Part shown: piece by piece, positions 26,701 through 38,200 of the stretch
Layout of the letters: every line of letters starts with the position of its first letter
Position numbering within the stretch: the first letter of the stretch is position 1
NCBI RefSeq assembly: GCF_000003605.2
Contig: NW_003133360.1
Location: forward strand, 128,175 to 183,691
Source of the DNA: Saccoglossus kowalevskii
Taxonomy: Eukaryota; Hemichordata; Enteropneusta; Harrimaniidae
DNA: 55,517 nt
Direction of reading: 5' to 3'
Made by a program: the position numbers and the translations under genes
The notes under the pieces: generated by a model
Database searches by the model: none
Told to the model about the DNA's origin: nothing
Seen by the model: the letters and a program-made list of their open reading frames with translations, nothing else

Positions 26701-27714
26701 GAGAGATGTAAAATTTGTATTTTATCGAAGGAGATTAATCCCTTCAGAACACCCTCCGGTTTCAAGTTTGTTTTCAATGTCCGCACTTCACTGCGTGTTC
26801 GGGTCGCGCTATTGACTTCTGTACATGGGCGTACTGCGAAGAAAGAATCACGACTGTGTATTCAAAATTAACTACTACTTGTTTTCTATGACATCGCTTT
26901 TTAAATATTCTGTCAGTCAGAGCAGAGTTTATTGTAGCCCTGCAACAAAGGAGGTTGGTCGGGAATACAGGGAACATAGGTATAGTGCGCGGACACCCAC
27001 ATAACTGTATTCAGACGAGCTTCATTTTAACTGTTGGATACTTTGCCCTAAAGTCAACCCATCTTTTGTTAAAACAATGAGTAGATACCTCACTCTTCAA
27101 GTAACTATAGCCATTGGCAAAGAGTCGGGCTAATTGTGCGGAAAAGTGGGCAGGAAACTTTTAAATTGATCGGTTTCAACAAACTTAGAAAAGTATTGAT
27201 TTCTCTCGTTTAAACATGCAAGTTTTCGTGCCAAGTGCAACTAACTATATATCGATAAACTACTCACTAGCAAGTTTATGGTTAGCATCAGAACGCTGTT
27301 CAAAATAAAAAAAAATGAATATGGTTTCTTACCTTCTTGCATGCTGTGATGCGGTGGTGTGTGTAAACTCGTAGTTCCAACAGGCGGACTACTGTTCATT
27401 GGATTATGTATACCTAGTGTCGGCATGTAACTGGGTTTGGTAAAGTATACAGAGGCTGGACTCATAATCGTATCAGAAAGACAGCGAGCGACATGTGCAC
27501 TCTGTACCGCCGCCGCTGCCGTGCTTAGTGCTACTGACTGTCGGCCACTCGTCCGATCTTCACACGGCGACGGAGTCAGTCCCAATAGTTCATTGATAGC
27601 GAACGGTGATCGCTGGGCAACGTGAGAAGTCGAAGTGGGCAGCGAGAGAGCTGCCGGAGCGGCAACTCGTGTTCGTGGGTCGATGAGATGGTGATTCATG
27701 GTCCCTCCAGTCAT
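11473..27714 (-). CDS. Vsx: Visual system homeobox transcription factor (Vsx, Vsx2/Chx10-like), complete, 5 coding exons
   Basis: Coding exons on the minus strand are 27714-27333, 20479-20383, 19314-19191, 12302-12125 and 11777-11473. Together they are 1086 nt, giving 361 residues plus a TGA stop. Every intron is GT-AG and the phases join (1, 2, 0, 1). Domains in order: eh1/octapeptide FAINELLGL at about residues 38-46 (Groucho-type repression in this family); an acidic/serine stretch; a lysine/arginine nuclear localisation run at about 152-158; a paired-like homeodomain at about 156-215 with Q50 and the WFQNRRAKW recognition helix; a CVC domain at about 216-270 ([19 protein letters not shown] and APWLLGMHKK are visible); and an OAR motif at about 307-324 ([17 protein letters not shown]). 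The homeodomain, CVC and OAR set is diagnostic of Vsx, and the length equals my recollection of vertebrate VSX2. By family knowledge it acts in the nucleus on retinal/photosensory and interneuron identity. Assigning it to one vertebrate paralogue is less certain. Confidence 0.97.
12125..12302 (-). CDS. Vsx: Vsx coding exon 4 (homeodomain helix 3 and CVC domain)
   Basis: This is a 178-nt exon with acceptor CTACACAG|GTATGG and donor CTTAG|GTAAAT. It starts at homeodomain V47 with [18 protein letters not shown] and continues into the CVC domain ([32 protein letters not shown]). It ends in phase 1. Confidence 0.97.
12303..19190 (-). other. Vsx intron 3 (about 6.9 kb)
   Basis: This intron splits the homeodomain between residues 46 and 47. 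Apart from the 52-bp satellite (15828-16730) it is complex sequence with no coding exon recognised. It includes a TTAATTAA-centred palindrome at 13231 and a CRE-type TGACGTCA at 18537, and could host enhancers. Confidence 0.85.
15828..16730. repeat. 52-bp tandem satellite, about 17 copies, in Vsx intron 3
   Basis: The unit begins GAATTCACCATGAATTTGTA and continues with CACGGTCTACTCTGAGTAA and TGAGAAACTCAC. Starts recur every 52 bases (15828, 15880, 15932 ... 16712). Copies differ by a few substitutions (AC or CC before GAATTC, TAATG or TAACG, ACGG or AAGG), with no length change seen. Confidence 0.97.
19191..19314 (-). CDS. Vsx: Vsx coding exon 3 (homeodomain helices 1 and 2)
   Basis: This is a 124-nt exon. 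The acceptor follows a long pyrimidine run and ends CAAAG; the donor is CAG|GTACGT. It encodes [15 protein letters not shown], then [19 protein letters not shown] and LPEDRIQ. It ends in phase 0 between homeodomain residues 46 and 47, the conserved intron site of paired-class homeobox genes. Confidence 0.97.
20383..20479 (-). CDS. Vsx: Vsx coding exon 2 (acidic/serine linker, NLS, homeodomain start)
   Basis: This is a 97-nt exon with acceptor TTTTGCAG and donor CATAG|GTAAAT. With the split codons it reads [11 protein letters not shown], then a short linker, then a KKKKKRRHR basic stretch. This matches the SSSDRN and KKRKKRRHR segments of the Vsx family directly before the homeodomain. Phases 1 in and 2 out match exons 1 and 3 exactly. 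Confidence 0.95.
21443..21700. repeat. 30-bp tandem repeat, about 8-9 copies, in Vsx intron 1
   Basis: The unit is CCTAATTCTGGGTAACATCG + TCTGTTTCAG. Starts lie at 21443, 21474, 21504, 21534, 21564, 21594, 21624, 21654 and 21684. The edges are diverged and the core copies nearly identical. Because 30 is divisible by 3, frames stay open through it on both strands; these are not genes. Confidence 0.95.
23700..24009. repeat. 28-bp tandem repeat with 56-bp alternating higher-order unit, 11 copies
   Basis: GATATC recurs every 28 bases from 23704 to 23984. Two variants alternate: CGGCTGATATCAACACATAG and CGGTTGATATCGACACATTG, each followed by GATGTGTT. The second variant contains ACACAT-TGG-ATGTGT, a short hairpin. 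Confidence 0.96.
27333..27714 (-). CDS. Vsx: Vsx coding exon 1 (N-terminus, eh1 motif)
   Basis: This exon encodes 127 residues plus the first base of codon 128 (phase 1). The ATG at 27714 is the first in-frame methionine; the frame stays open upstream without another ATG, and a second ATG lies five codons later. It has a Ser/Pro/Thr/His-rich N-terminus with the FAINELLGL octapeptide. The donor is AAG|GTAAGA. The open frame runs on into the intron, but those extra residues are not part of the gene. Confidence 0.93.
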
Positions 27715-27903
27715 GCTAGGCCGATCGTCAAAGTCTAAATGAATCTGTAGTGTTCCTGTGAAGTGTACAAGCTTCTTTTCTCGACCGACTTGACTATACG
27801 GGGTGCATCAAACTACTGGTAGTCGCTTTCTCGGCTCACTCCTTAAATTTGTTGTGTTGATCATGCACATTACCTCGACCAGTAACCTACGGCTAGGCAG
27901 TTG

Positions 27904-27911
27904 TAATTAGC
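27904..27911 (+). promoter_or_regulatory. TAATTAGC homeodomain site upstream of Vsx
   Basis: TAATTAGC lies about 190 bases upstream of the Vsx start codon. Paired-like Q50 homeodomain proteins, Vsx/Chx10 among them, prefer TAATTA-type sites, so this is a candidate autoregulatory site. No TATA box is evident in this stretch. Confidence 0.35.
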
Positions 27912-28065
27912 TATTGTCTAACGACCAATTTGCCTCCTTCTTAATTGAAATATCAATACATTGACCTGCCAATCACATTGATATGAACATGCCTGCCGTC
28001 TGACGTCGAAGTCTCATTAGTAATGTACCGTGGGGTTCCTCCAATCGTACGGCTTCTTCTAAAAG

Positions 28066-28073
28066 TGACGTCA
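28066..28073. promoter_or_regulatory. CRE-type palindrome TGACGTCA upstream of Vsx
   Basis: A perfect TGACGTCA about 350 bases upstream of the Vsx ATG, with a CCAAT word nearby at about 28041. Motif match only. Confidence 0.35.
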
Positions 28074-30232
28074 CATGTTAAGTTTCACTCCCTTCGTTAA
28101 ATGATAGGCGTTCATCGATGAATTGCAAATCATCTTGAGGTGAATTGATTTGCAGTGACCGTGCGTGTATTGGCGATTATGGCTACGGCTGACTACCCAT
28201 CATCTATTCCCACTATAGCGTCAAGTATTGTAACGGCCTTTTAATTACCACGCTTAATTGTTTTGTCCCGTTATTGACTGGAAATTTTAATGCGATAATT
28301 GCAAATCAAACAAAATAACTCGACTCTGGCACGTTTCCGTAGTCTAACTGGGATAGCAGTGTACATGTATATATATTAGCAGATTGACCATTCGTGCATC
28401 GACACTGCCATTGAGGTTTTAATGTTAAAATGCAACTCGTTTGCAACTTATTTCGTTCGTTGAAATATATATTGGTCGCTCCGAATTGCCATAATGTACA
28501 ATACACGGGAGTCTAATGTAACACCTCATAAAAACAATTTACAAGTAACACAAATAAATAAAACACGAAACTATTTCTCAGCGATGTATCTCGATTTAAA
28601 CATTGGTATCAGTGAATGGAGTGTAGCAAAATATTAGTGAGTATACGAATAAATAAAGTCTTGCCGTGTGGTGGATGGACGGACGTGGTCGCTTAAGATG
28701 GAAATTGACAAGAAAGAAGCGTGTGTTTGAAACCTGACATTTTGAATCGCTTCATTGTAATCAGAAATCTAGCTTATTTTGTTAAGAAGTTGGTGCTGTA
28801 ATTAAAACACAAGCGATTAGTTGACAAGTGCCGATCACTGAGATTCCTTAATAACAAAGGTCACAACAGTGCTGTATTTCATTCACTTTCGCCTTCCCGC
28901 GGTCAGACATTGTACTTACATTGTGTTGGTATGATAGGAGGGGCGTACCATAGTGAGTGTGCATCAATTACTGTACAATCTTAAGCCAACTAACAAGTCA
29001 CTGTGCCCTTTATCTGCCACTTGATGACATCTCCGATGACAGACAGGCAGACCACGACAAGACTAGACCACAACGAGACATACATATCATCGAGCCACGT
29101 CTCAGCAGCAGGCATTTCACTTGAGTTGTTCGTTTAGGTTTGCTGCTAATTTACATATGCAATTGACAAGAAGACTCCTGTAAGCGACGTGTGTGGGAAA
29201 CGTGAACGAATCACAGCGTCTATCGCCATGATATGGCTTCATGATTGACCATCATCTGCGGCTCAAATATAGCGACCCTTCCATAATTCAATATATACCA
29301 ATATCCACCAATAATCAATCAACTTGTTTGGTTGTATCACTCAAATGAGAGTAAAAAGGTAGATTTGTTCTGGTATGATAGTGTTACTTTTCTAGTTGAG
29401 GCGAATGCCGCCCCGTCAATTAACACTATATGGCCTGCCAGCATGGAAGTTGTAATACAAGTAGCATAGCTCCAGGCCACGCACTCATCAACATTGTTAG
29501 TGTACAGCGCCATAATTTAATCTCCAAATTACTGCAGCATGCAGCACCCGAAAAGTTTCCCCTGGCTGCTATATACGATAATGCAATACTAGTAATTGTT
29601 TGTGCGTTACATTCACCGGAAGTCAGTACTACCGGATATGCATGTATTCCGTTGCAAAATGTCTATCGTTTGACTCTAATTGTGGAACTAAATTGGTGAA
29701 AATTACAATAATTTGTTTATTGGCTAAAGATCACATTTCGCCCAGTACTAATGAGCAGGCTCCCAGAAGAGCGATTTGCCCTTGTATTAGATGAGCGTCT
29801 ACTCGCTACATGATTGGCCGAGATATTCCCATTAGCTGTCGGAACGTACAATAGGGGACGACGCAACGGCGATGTGCAATATATTCACACCTTTACACTT
29901 TCGCGATTGTGTTTTTTTATTAGTTACCAAGGAAACTATTGTGCACATATAATGTTAATCACACATGCGTATAAGGTCAAAGTTATTATAACTAATTGGT
30001 CGACGTTTGATTGGCAATTGAGTAATAGATGTAACAATTACAATAAAGTGAATGCAACGTCGTATAGTTGCAATTGTTGAAAAAGATAAGTTTATTATAA
30101 TATTGAATTCAGTCTATTGCAGGCAGATTTTTAGCCTCTTCTCCTGGCACATTAGATTTGATAATGATTTATTTTCACGATGGAAATAAGTCAATAATAT
30201 TATTGATTACTTCATCATAATGATTATCATCA

Positions 30233-30330
30233 GCAAACTTTATATCATATCGTATTATATATCACAGCATATGGCATCATATCGTATTATATCATATCTC
30301 ATCTCATATCACATGATTTATCATATCACA
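30233..30330. repeat. ATATC/ATATT low-complexity patch
   Basis: An irregular run of CATATC, GTATTATAT and similar words. A degenerate microsatellite. Confidence 0.7.
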
Positions 30331-31694
30331 GTGGTTATACCGCATCTTCTCAGATCACATGAGAGTTCACATCAGAGCACTGAATGGGGCGAAAATAGAA
30401 TTCAGTGAAAGCGAAGTAGAGAGAAAATACACGAAAGAAAGTTACTTGTTAACACTACTGAACAACAATCTCTCTCATTAAATTAAATAAATCTAATAAA
30501 ATAAAATAAGAAAGAACAAATGTAAAAAGAAACGTGAGAGTTGTGGCTTATACGAGTTGTAATGACACGACATGGAAAGAACACATCAACACACACGTTA
30601 GCAAATTGCCTTAAATTGGAACATGATGTATCTAGTAGTAGTACGTCGATGGTGGATCTCCAGGCGAATTAGCCCCGCATTTGCTTCTGTTTATGCTAAC
30701 AAGCAGACGCTTGACTTTTGCTCCTCTCCATTATATTTGTTATTTCACCATATTTAGCTAATTGTTGTCTTGAAGAGACGACATTTGTGCCATTAGCGAG
30801 CGCCGTCATTTCAATTCTATTTAGGAGTTCAACGTTTCTGTGCTTATTGGCAAATCAAGCTAGTTTCGGCACATGGAACTACGTGTCTGCCAGCAATATT
30901 CAAACCAAACATCGTTACCTGAAAGATGTATGACAAAGTAAGGAGACAGTCCCCCACTGATAACTTTCATTCTTATTATCGAATTATTGATTTTTTTTTC
31001 TATAGTGCTGAACTGTCATCAGGAAGGAATAGTTATTTAGTATCGAGACGAAGTTAGGAAAAATAATCATGAATGTCGACCCACTTCTCGGACGGTATCT
31101 ATAGTCTGAACCCAGTGGGAGAATAGTTTTGCAACCTGGAAGAGATATGACAATGAAACCCAATCAAATGTACAAGTATTGTTATCGAAAGTTATTTGGT
31201 CATCATGACATGTCGAATGTTTTCTGTGACGGTATTATTATAACACCGGTCTAGTCTAATAGACATTACAGAATAGATAAAATTAAAAGTGGAAATAATT
31301 TTTTTTTGTATTGTATCTAATTCACTTTTTATTGTACAAATAGCTTAAATTCAGATATAAACAAACTTACACTAATACATTACATGTTTAAGTCGAAAGT
31401 AAACGCAGTATATATAGTTTATACGAATCTTCACAAGTTCCTGCGATTACAAGCTAATCATGAATTTTCCGTCAACCAGAAGGTACTAACTAATAATCTA
31501 AAGAGAAATAACGACTGAAGCCTTACTGGTATATTAGATAGATTCTAATATCCGGGCAACGCAGGGCGATGACGAGGTAATTAAACGTTAAGAAATTTAA
31601 GAAGCGTTTACCGTGCACGACTTTTGATCATGAATTTCTAAGGTTTAAATAATCAAGGTAACTCCAGACTTGATCGGGTCACATGACGCATAGC

Positions 31695-31708
31695 TGACCC
31701 CTTGACCC
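31695..31708 (-). promoter_or_regulatory. DR2 nuclear-receptor-like element
   Basis: TGACCC-CT-TGACCC, which on the minus strand is GGGTCA-AG-GGGTCA. This is a direct repeat with 2-base spacing, as bound by RAR/RXR-type receptors. Another GGGTCA lies at about 31676. It is about 4 kb upstream of the Vsx start. Confidence 0.35.
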
Positions 31709-34700
31709 CAGTAGATAGACTGAAAGTGGCACTACATGTATTATTATGTGAGGCAATCACACCAGTGAGTATTGCAACCACTAAATTAAATAAATAGAGC
31801 AGAGAATCTTCAATCAGTCACCGCCGTGCAGGGATACAGATAGTCACAAGATACTCTTGCGTGCTGAATTAACCGACAAACACACCGCCACTTTGCAGAT
31901 GATTTCTCAACCAAATAGTATATGAGATCACTTAGCCAGGTGAATCAAAAACAGTCGGCGAGAGGGTGGTAGTTTGACTGCATTTCCAGGCTCAGCTGAC
32001 GTATATGTTATTGAGGCCAAAAATACCCTTTTCAAAAATAATAGCAAATCCTATTTTGAAGAATCATTTCTCTTGCAGATTTGTTTTGAAATAAAACAGA
32101 TATCGCCAAGTAAGTTGGATGGACGACGTGTCAATACGTACAGGAACCATCCGAGACCAAGGCGAGCAGGTTTTTTGTTGAAAATTTCATTTTGCTTGTT
32201 TTAAAAATGTTTGAAAAAGTTACATTTTGGTCATGTAACTTACGAACCACATTTTAGATGCAATTACATCCCATATTTGCGCTGCTATACACAGAGATAC
32301 ACGTATACATTTATGGTTGAAAAATGGCAAACGTGCACATCAGTCCTCTTTGGCCATAGCTCAGACATTTTGTGTGTGGGTTACGGCAACGTCTGACGTG
32401 TATGTAATGTCATAGTACCGTGATACCGCTACGAACGGTTGTCGTCCTGGTGAGGTGAGATCACTCACTGGTTAAACTTGCCAATCATTTGACTCGTGTC
32501 CTTAATTCCGACTGCTTTACAACCCCGCCTTTAAATACGTTCGTTGGTGACCTTGTCATGACATTCCGCGAGTTCTGACCACCTGTGTATACGTGCTCAG
32601 GCGAACTACATGACGGGCACACTAACTAACATTTTGATATGATATGAAGGTAACCCAGTTATTAACCATGATGATTGTGACAATTGATACCCTAATGGGG
32701 GTCGACAAACGCCTGTTCAACTCATGACAAACAAAAATAGGAACAACGAGGTCATTTTGAAACTGATCCTTCCCAGGAATATAACCCAAGCATATACATA
32801 ATACTAATCACGTGCACGTTAGAGGAACTGGGGAGGGGGGGGGGGGGCATTACGCAACACTACTAAAGATGAACGCGAATATTACCGAAATTAGAATACA
32901 AAACAAAATTTTCATTTTGATTAGGCCAAAACATGATTTGTTTCTGAACAGCGGGCTTATGACATTTTCCCTGGCTTGGGTCAAAATATTGAAAGAAAAG
33001 TAAAAGAACAAACGGCGAAAAAAACGACGGCAAAAATAGAGCTTATTCTTTTGAAAATTCGAAGACCGTAAACAATTTTTGTAAGCCGCCATGCTGCTTT
33101 AACTAACCCGTACAGACATTTCCGTCGATATCTCCTACATAAAGTAAACCGTTGGTTTACGTTTTTATCGAACTAATTTCACGCTCTACGCTTACCACCG
33201 CATCATTCAGGCTATACATTGCATAATTTCCCTATCGTATGATTCAACATGTCGACAGGGTCGTAGTTTACACCGAATCAATTTCTTGACTACGGGTATC
33301 ACACTCCATATGTGAGACACACACATAATCAAAGTCTGTTATCCTCATGTGATATTTTTTTTTTAAATTCTTTGCTACAATGCCACATCATCAGTGACCG
33401 CAGCGTGCAGAATCAGTAATCTGTCCACGGTATATACGGCTGAGTACCTGGCTAATGGGCCTGGCGACGGCGATTACAACGACGACAGTTTACGTTGTTA
33501 ATTTGCTGGTGAGGGAATAATTATTGAATGGTACTAATCGCATGGTAAATAGGGTTGTGTTTTAGGTCAAGCCCTGTGTGTAGTTTCAGTTGAACTCAAC
33601 GACATACTATTCCCTGTGCATATCACGGAGTCACTGAGGGATTTGTCATCACACGAGTGATGTGTCTACGTATATATTTAGAAAACATGCCTAGTTATTG
33701 CTATTACTACGGCAATGTTCCTAGATAAGTGCACTGTCACTCAGTGTGTAATGGTCAGTAATGTTATTTCTATAAAGGATTGATAACACCATAGTATGAA
33801 TGGCTAACTTCTACCCGCTATTCGGCGTGGTAGTGGGTTCAATAAACGATATTTTTGAGAGGTGCTGAGTTCTATTCAGGATATATGCGTGAGGCTGGTG
33901 GGCTATACTGGGTCAGTGCCTGATTATGGCAGAGGTATTCGGCGTCGAGCTCACCCTTGGGTCTACCAGTATTTGGTGAGTTGATGGGTTCTATTCGTCG
34001 TATTTGCTGAACTTCCGGGATCTGCCAGCAATAATCCGGGCGGTGGTAGGTTCCTTTCGCGTAAAAATTGTATGTGTGATATTTTAAGATATATTTGATC
34101 ACAATATACGGAAACATGAATTTCAAAATATAATTCCGTAAGTATGTTGGTGTTATAACTCATATCAGAAATGGAATTGCAGGGAAGATTGTTTTAGTAC
34201 AAAAGAAAAATATTTGAGTCAGAATGACTGCATTTTAATTGTCATTTGTAGCCGTGGTGAATCTACAAATCGTGGATGAACTCTTTTTATTTGACCTGAA
34301 CTGAATAAATCATCAACAAAGCGAAAGGAGCAGACGACAAATTGGGTTATAAACAGAGCATGTACGCAATTTGATTCAATATACTTTAGTGGCATTGTTT
34401 TCACATAATACGGAGCACGCCTACGATGATTTATTTCACGCTCACATAATTGTTCTACATAACAAAGATACTGACGACTGGACAGAAATATCATGTATGG
34501 CACAACAAAGAAAGTTAATCAACTGCCATTGTAATACCAATTGTGGGATAACTTACAAAGGCGGCGCCTGATTAGTAGACCACGTGAGTTCTCGTATTTT
34601 CCAGCAAAGAAACAAATGTGCAGTGTGTTGTGGAGTGCCTAATTATAACGGAGCAATGTTATATATGGAATGAAATGCAAAGAATAAATGGAGAAAACGG

Positions 34701-35061
34701 GGTACCGTTTGCAGAGAAGCTACTAGCAAATGTTACACAGATACTCCCATACTACGTAGCGGAAATGCGACTATTTGGCGCTGATTCTCAGTCACAATCG
34801 TAATTGTATATCTCAATGTGTGCACGTTACACCGGCAACCTTACAAAATACGTTCAATCAGGGTTTTTAGGCTTACCATATTCCGACAAAGAGAAGTTAT
34901 TACTTTGCTAGAAAAGGTGTCATAACTTAATAGAGTAACAACGAGTATCCAAACTGGTGGCATGGATAAAAGAAGCTACAAGCCAGGTTAAGTTTGCCTA
35001 CACACTGCATTGGTTGTGTCTCTGGTGGCACTCCATATATCTATAGAGTAAATTACACAGA

Positions 35062-35200
35062 ATGAATCGCGAAAACAGTGTACAAAGGATAAATAATTAT
35101 ATAATTTTTAATGCTGCAATCGACGAAGAGCCAAAGCTCGAAACGTCTGGCTATTTTGAATATTTACTTGGAAAACAATTGCCAAATATAATTACATATC
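35062..35200 (+). mobile_element. Dispersed repeat relic with GAAACGTC hairpin
   Basis: GACG-A-AGAGC-CAAA-GCTC-GAAA-CGTC at 35122-35147 forms nested complementary arms. The following about 60 bases resemble 45721-45778 in this window. The layout is reminiscent of hammerhead-like motifs known from Penelope-like elements and retrozymes, but the core is not perfect. Family not determined. Confidence 0.4.
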
Positions 35201-38200
35201 GACATATTAATACATTTTATATACTGCATTTTATTGAGTATTTGGATTACGCTTAGATCTTAGAGTTTTCAGCGAAAATTATCGAGTTTGGTGCTAATTT
35301 CTCTTTAAAATATTTGTTTATATATGTATGTACTCCTAAGTGAATTGGCACGAACAAATATCCGACCACACCCACCCGCCGACCACCAGTTTGAAAAGTG
35401 GATAGAGGCCTTCAGTAGCAACTACAACGTCTGCTGCAACAGTGTATAATTGTAAAACGACATAATTTGAGGTTTTCTGGGTATTTTTAAGGAAATTAAA
35501 AAGTACTTTGCTGCCACCTTGCCATGAGCAAAGCGACTTTGAATAGATTCAAGAACAATGGTATGTAATTAGAGTAATGGAAACTGTTTAATTAATGACC
35601 AACCATCGTTAATAACAATCAATTAATTATTAGATTGAGTACAGTGTACAGCCAGACGAGCTACGTTTTACATGATGATTGCCGGAATTAATTGCTAGCT
35701 GCGAGGGCTAGTAAGTCCACATTGATTGACAAATTAGTGAAATCTAAAAAAAAGCTATTACATTTCATTTAATAATTAATGATTTATCCCAAATTAGAAC
35801 GATAAAATAACCAGCAAATGAATTAAAATGATATTAGGCAGAAGTTTGAATAGCTCCGAGACAACGAAATGATTAGTTCTCAGCCGGAATCAGTTCAGCG
35901 ACAACGTAATGCTAATCACAGCGTGTACCGTCTATATAATACAGCGAATATCTCTGATTAGCGCAGAGCCACGAATTAGCTACGCCAACCCATCGGCATG
36001 ATGAACATAACAGCCAACTAATACGTTAGCCAACATCCGCTAGAGGGGGGTACTCCAAATAAAATGATGCCATACTTTTTGAATAATATCGAATTTATTA
36101 TCAATTACTCTGTACACACGGATTTCTTACAGACGAGGCAATAAAACTTGAAGTTATATGACGAAAAAACTATTTTAACATAATATAATGACTTCCAAAG
36201 TTAATAACGGTTTCTTCAATATTGCGAACTTACGTATGGGGTGTATAAGGCAAAGTAAGTATTTGAATTTAGACCTAAAATTCAAGCCTGCTATTTTACA
36301 CGGGCGCATTGAGTTTAGTTAAAAGAACCATCACTGTTCATATATACTTGACAGTCACGTGACATTTTCTTCATTACATCATTGACACGTTGACAAAATC
36401 GGAATCTCTGAAAATGACGGAGTAATATCTTTTTGTGACGTCATAAACAAACTATGATTATCCAAACTAAGAACTGAATAATTCGTTAATTAGTATAACC
36501 TTGCTCATATTGAAAGCATTATTATTATTTTTAGCAAAAAAGAGCCTTTATCTGCCTTGGTTAATTCTAAAAACCAATACAAAATAAGCAATATGTTGTT
36601 CTGAAAGTAATTTCACATTAAATTAGATTTTAAAAAATCGCCATGTAACCTGCTCTAGTTACGCCCGTTAATCGGGTATTCTGCTTTTTCCCGTTCAGCT
36701 ATATCTTTTGGTTTCGGAAATTACCACCGTCACCGTCATCTTTGTTGGCTGTATCGTACTAAGCGGACCCGTAGTGGGCGATGTCGGTCAATAACGACAC
36801 ACGCTTTTTAATTAGTTATACTGAAAGTTGAAACTTGAATATTTCTCGTTATATGTGTTGAATTATATGGAACATTGCAACGTCTGCGTATGGCACATAT
36901 ACCGCACAACAAAGGCACTCGTTGTGGTTTTCAGGGCTTTTCGTTAACAAAAATCTGTGAAAAAAATATTAGTGGAATTCGGCGCTGGTTGAGCTCCGGG
37001 GTTACGCAAAATGACCGACGAGACAGTATTGTCGGCATCGACCCGCTGTAGAGACGTGATGGCTCGATCGGAGCTGAATGATGATCGCATTCATGTGCCG
37101 TATGCCCATTTTCATTCTTTGTTCCCTCATATAGAAACAGTACACAATTGTTAGGACAGGCAGAGATGCGAAGTCCACTTAGTCGGAGTGACTCTACCAA
37201 GAGAGGGTGAACTTAAACGAAACTGACAAGTCAACTACACAAGTCCTTTGAGATTGCCTCTTTATGTGATTCATTAACACCTTACAGTAGAATTAAGTCT
37301 AACCGGCTAGCTACCCACATAAAGATTTCATAGCCTAGTGCGTGTATGCACTCACCCACTCTGCTTTGATGCACCCTAAACTCACGCAACCTGCACGCAC
37401 TGGAATTAATGGCCAATTGCATGACGGGACGCATCCACTGCGTATATTAAAATATTAGTCGACTAATGGGTCAATGCAGACAGGCTGAAAATTCACAATT
37501 TAAAGGTTTACAGACAACAAGTTTTAGTAATTTTTCACACTAAAGTGATGTGCGAACAACGGCGATAAACATGCCAAATGCAGAAGCTTATATTGGCAAG
37601 TCTCCGTTTTCAAAACATCATAATGATTATGAACATATTTATAGTTCAGAGTGAGGATTTTCGCCACGGTCAATTTTGTTAGCGAGTTGAATATGTAAAA
37701 CTCGCGCGTATCCTGTTATTACTACATTATTTTTTTTGAAGAAGATTTTTTTTTCAGTCAGATATCAGGTATTCTGTTGAGAGCGTCACTTGCAGCCATG
37801 CAACAATATAATTGCCACAAGAGACGCGCTTTTCTCTGGCCCGATTTAATTCAATTGCGTCAAAGTGAAAAGGGCTTTTAAAAGAGATGTTAGAAGAATT
37901 ACCCTGTCCTCTCCACAGAGACCTACATCAATAGTATACGGAGTGTTTCGGCTAAAGACAATGACAAAATAACAACATTATCTGATTAACTTCTTGACCT
38001 TCGAGAACAAAATATGACGATCATATTGCAGCTACGTGAGGCAATAAATTTGTTCCGAATGAAACCATAAGAGACACCATAGCATAAGAGAAAGTTGTCA
38101 GCCTGGTAATTCGGGCGTTGGTGATACAGGCGAGCCGATACTTTGTTCGTGTGGTAACGAAAAATCCCCGCTACCACAACACAATGTCTTCAAGTTGAAG

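Larger units (their letters stand above)
20480..27332 (-). other. Vsx intron 1 (about 6.9 kb)
   Basis: No further exon is recognised, and exon phases join across it. It contains the 30-bp array (21443-21700) and the 28/56-bp array (about 23700-24009). The other open frames in it are short and unsupported. Confidence 0.85.

Noticed and set aside
27437-27625. Plus-strand frame opposite Vsx exon 1
   Set aside because: Antisense shadow of a confirmed coding exon.
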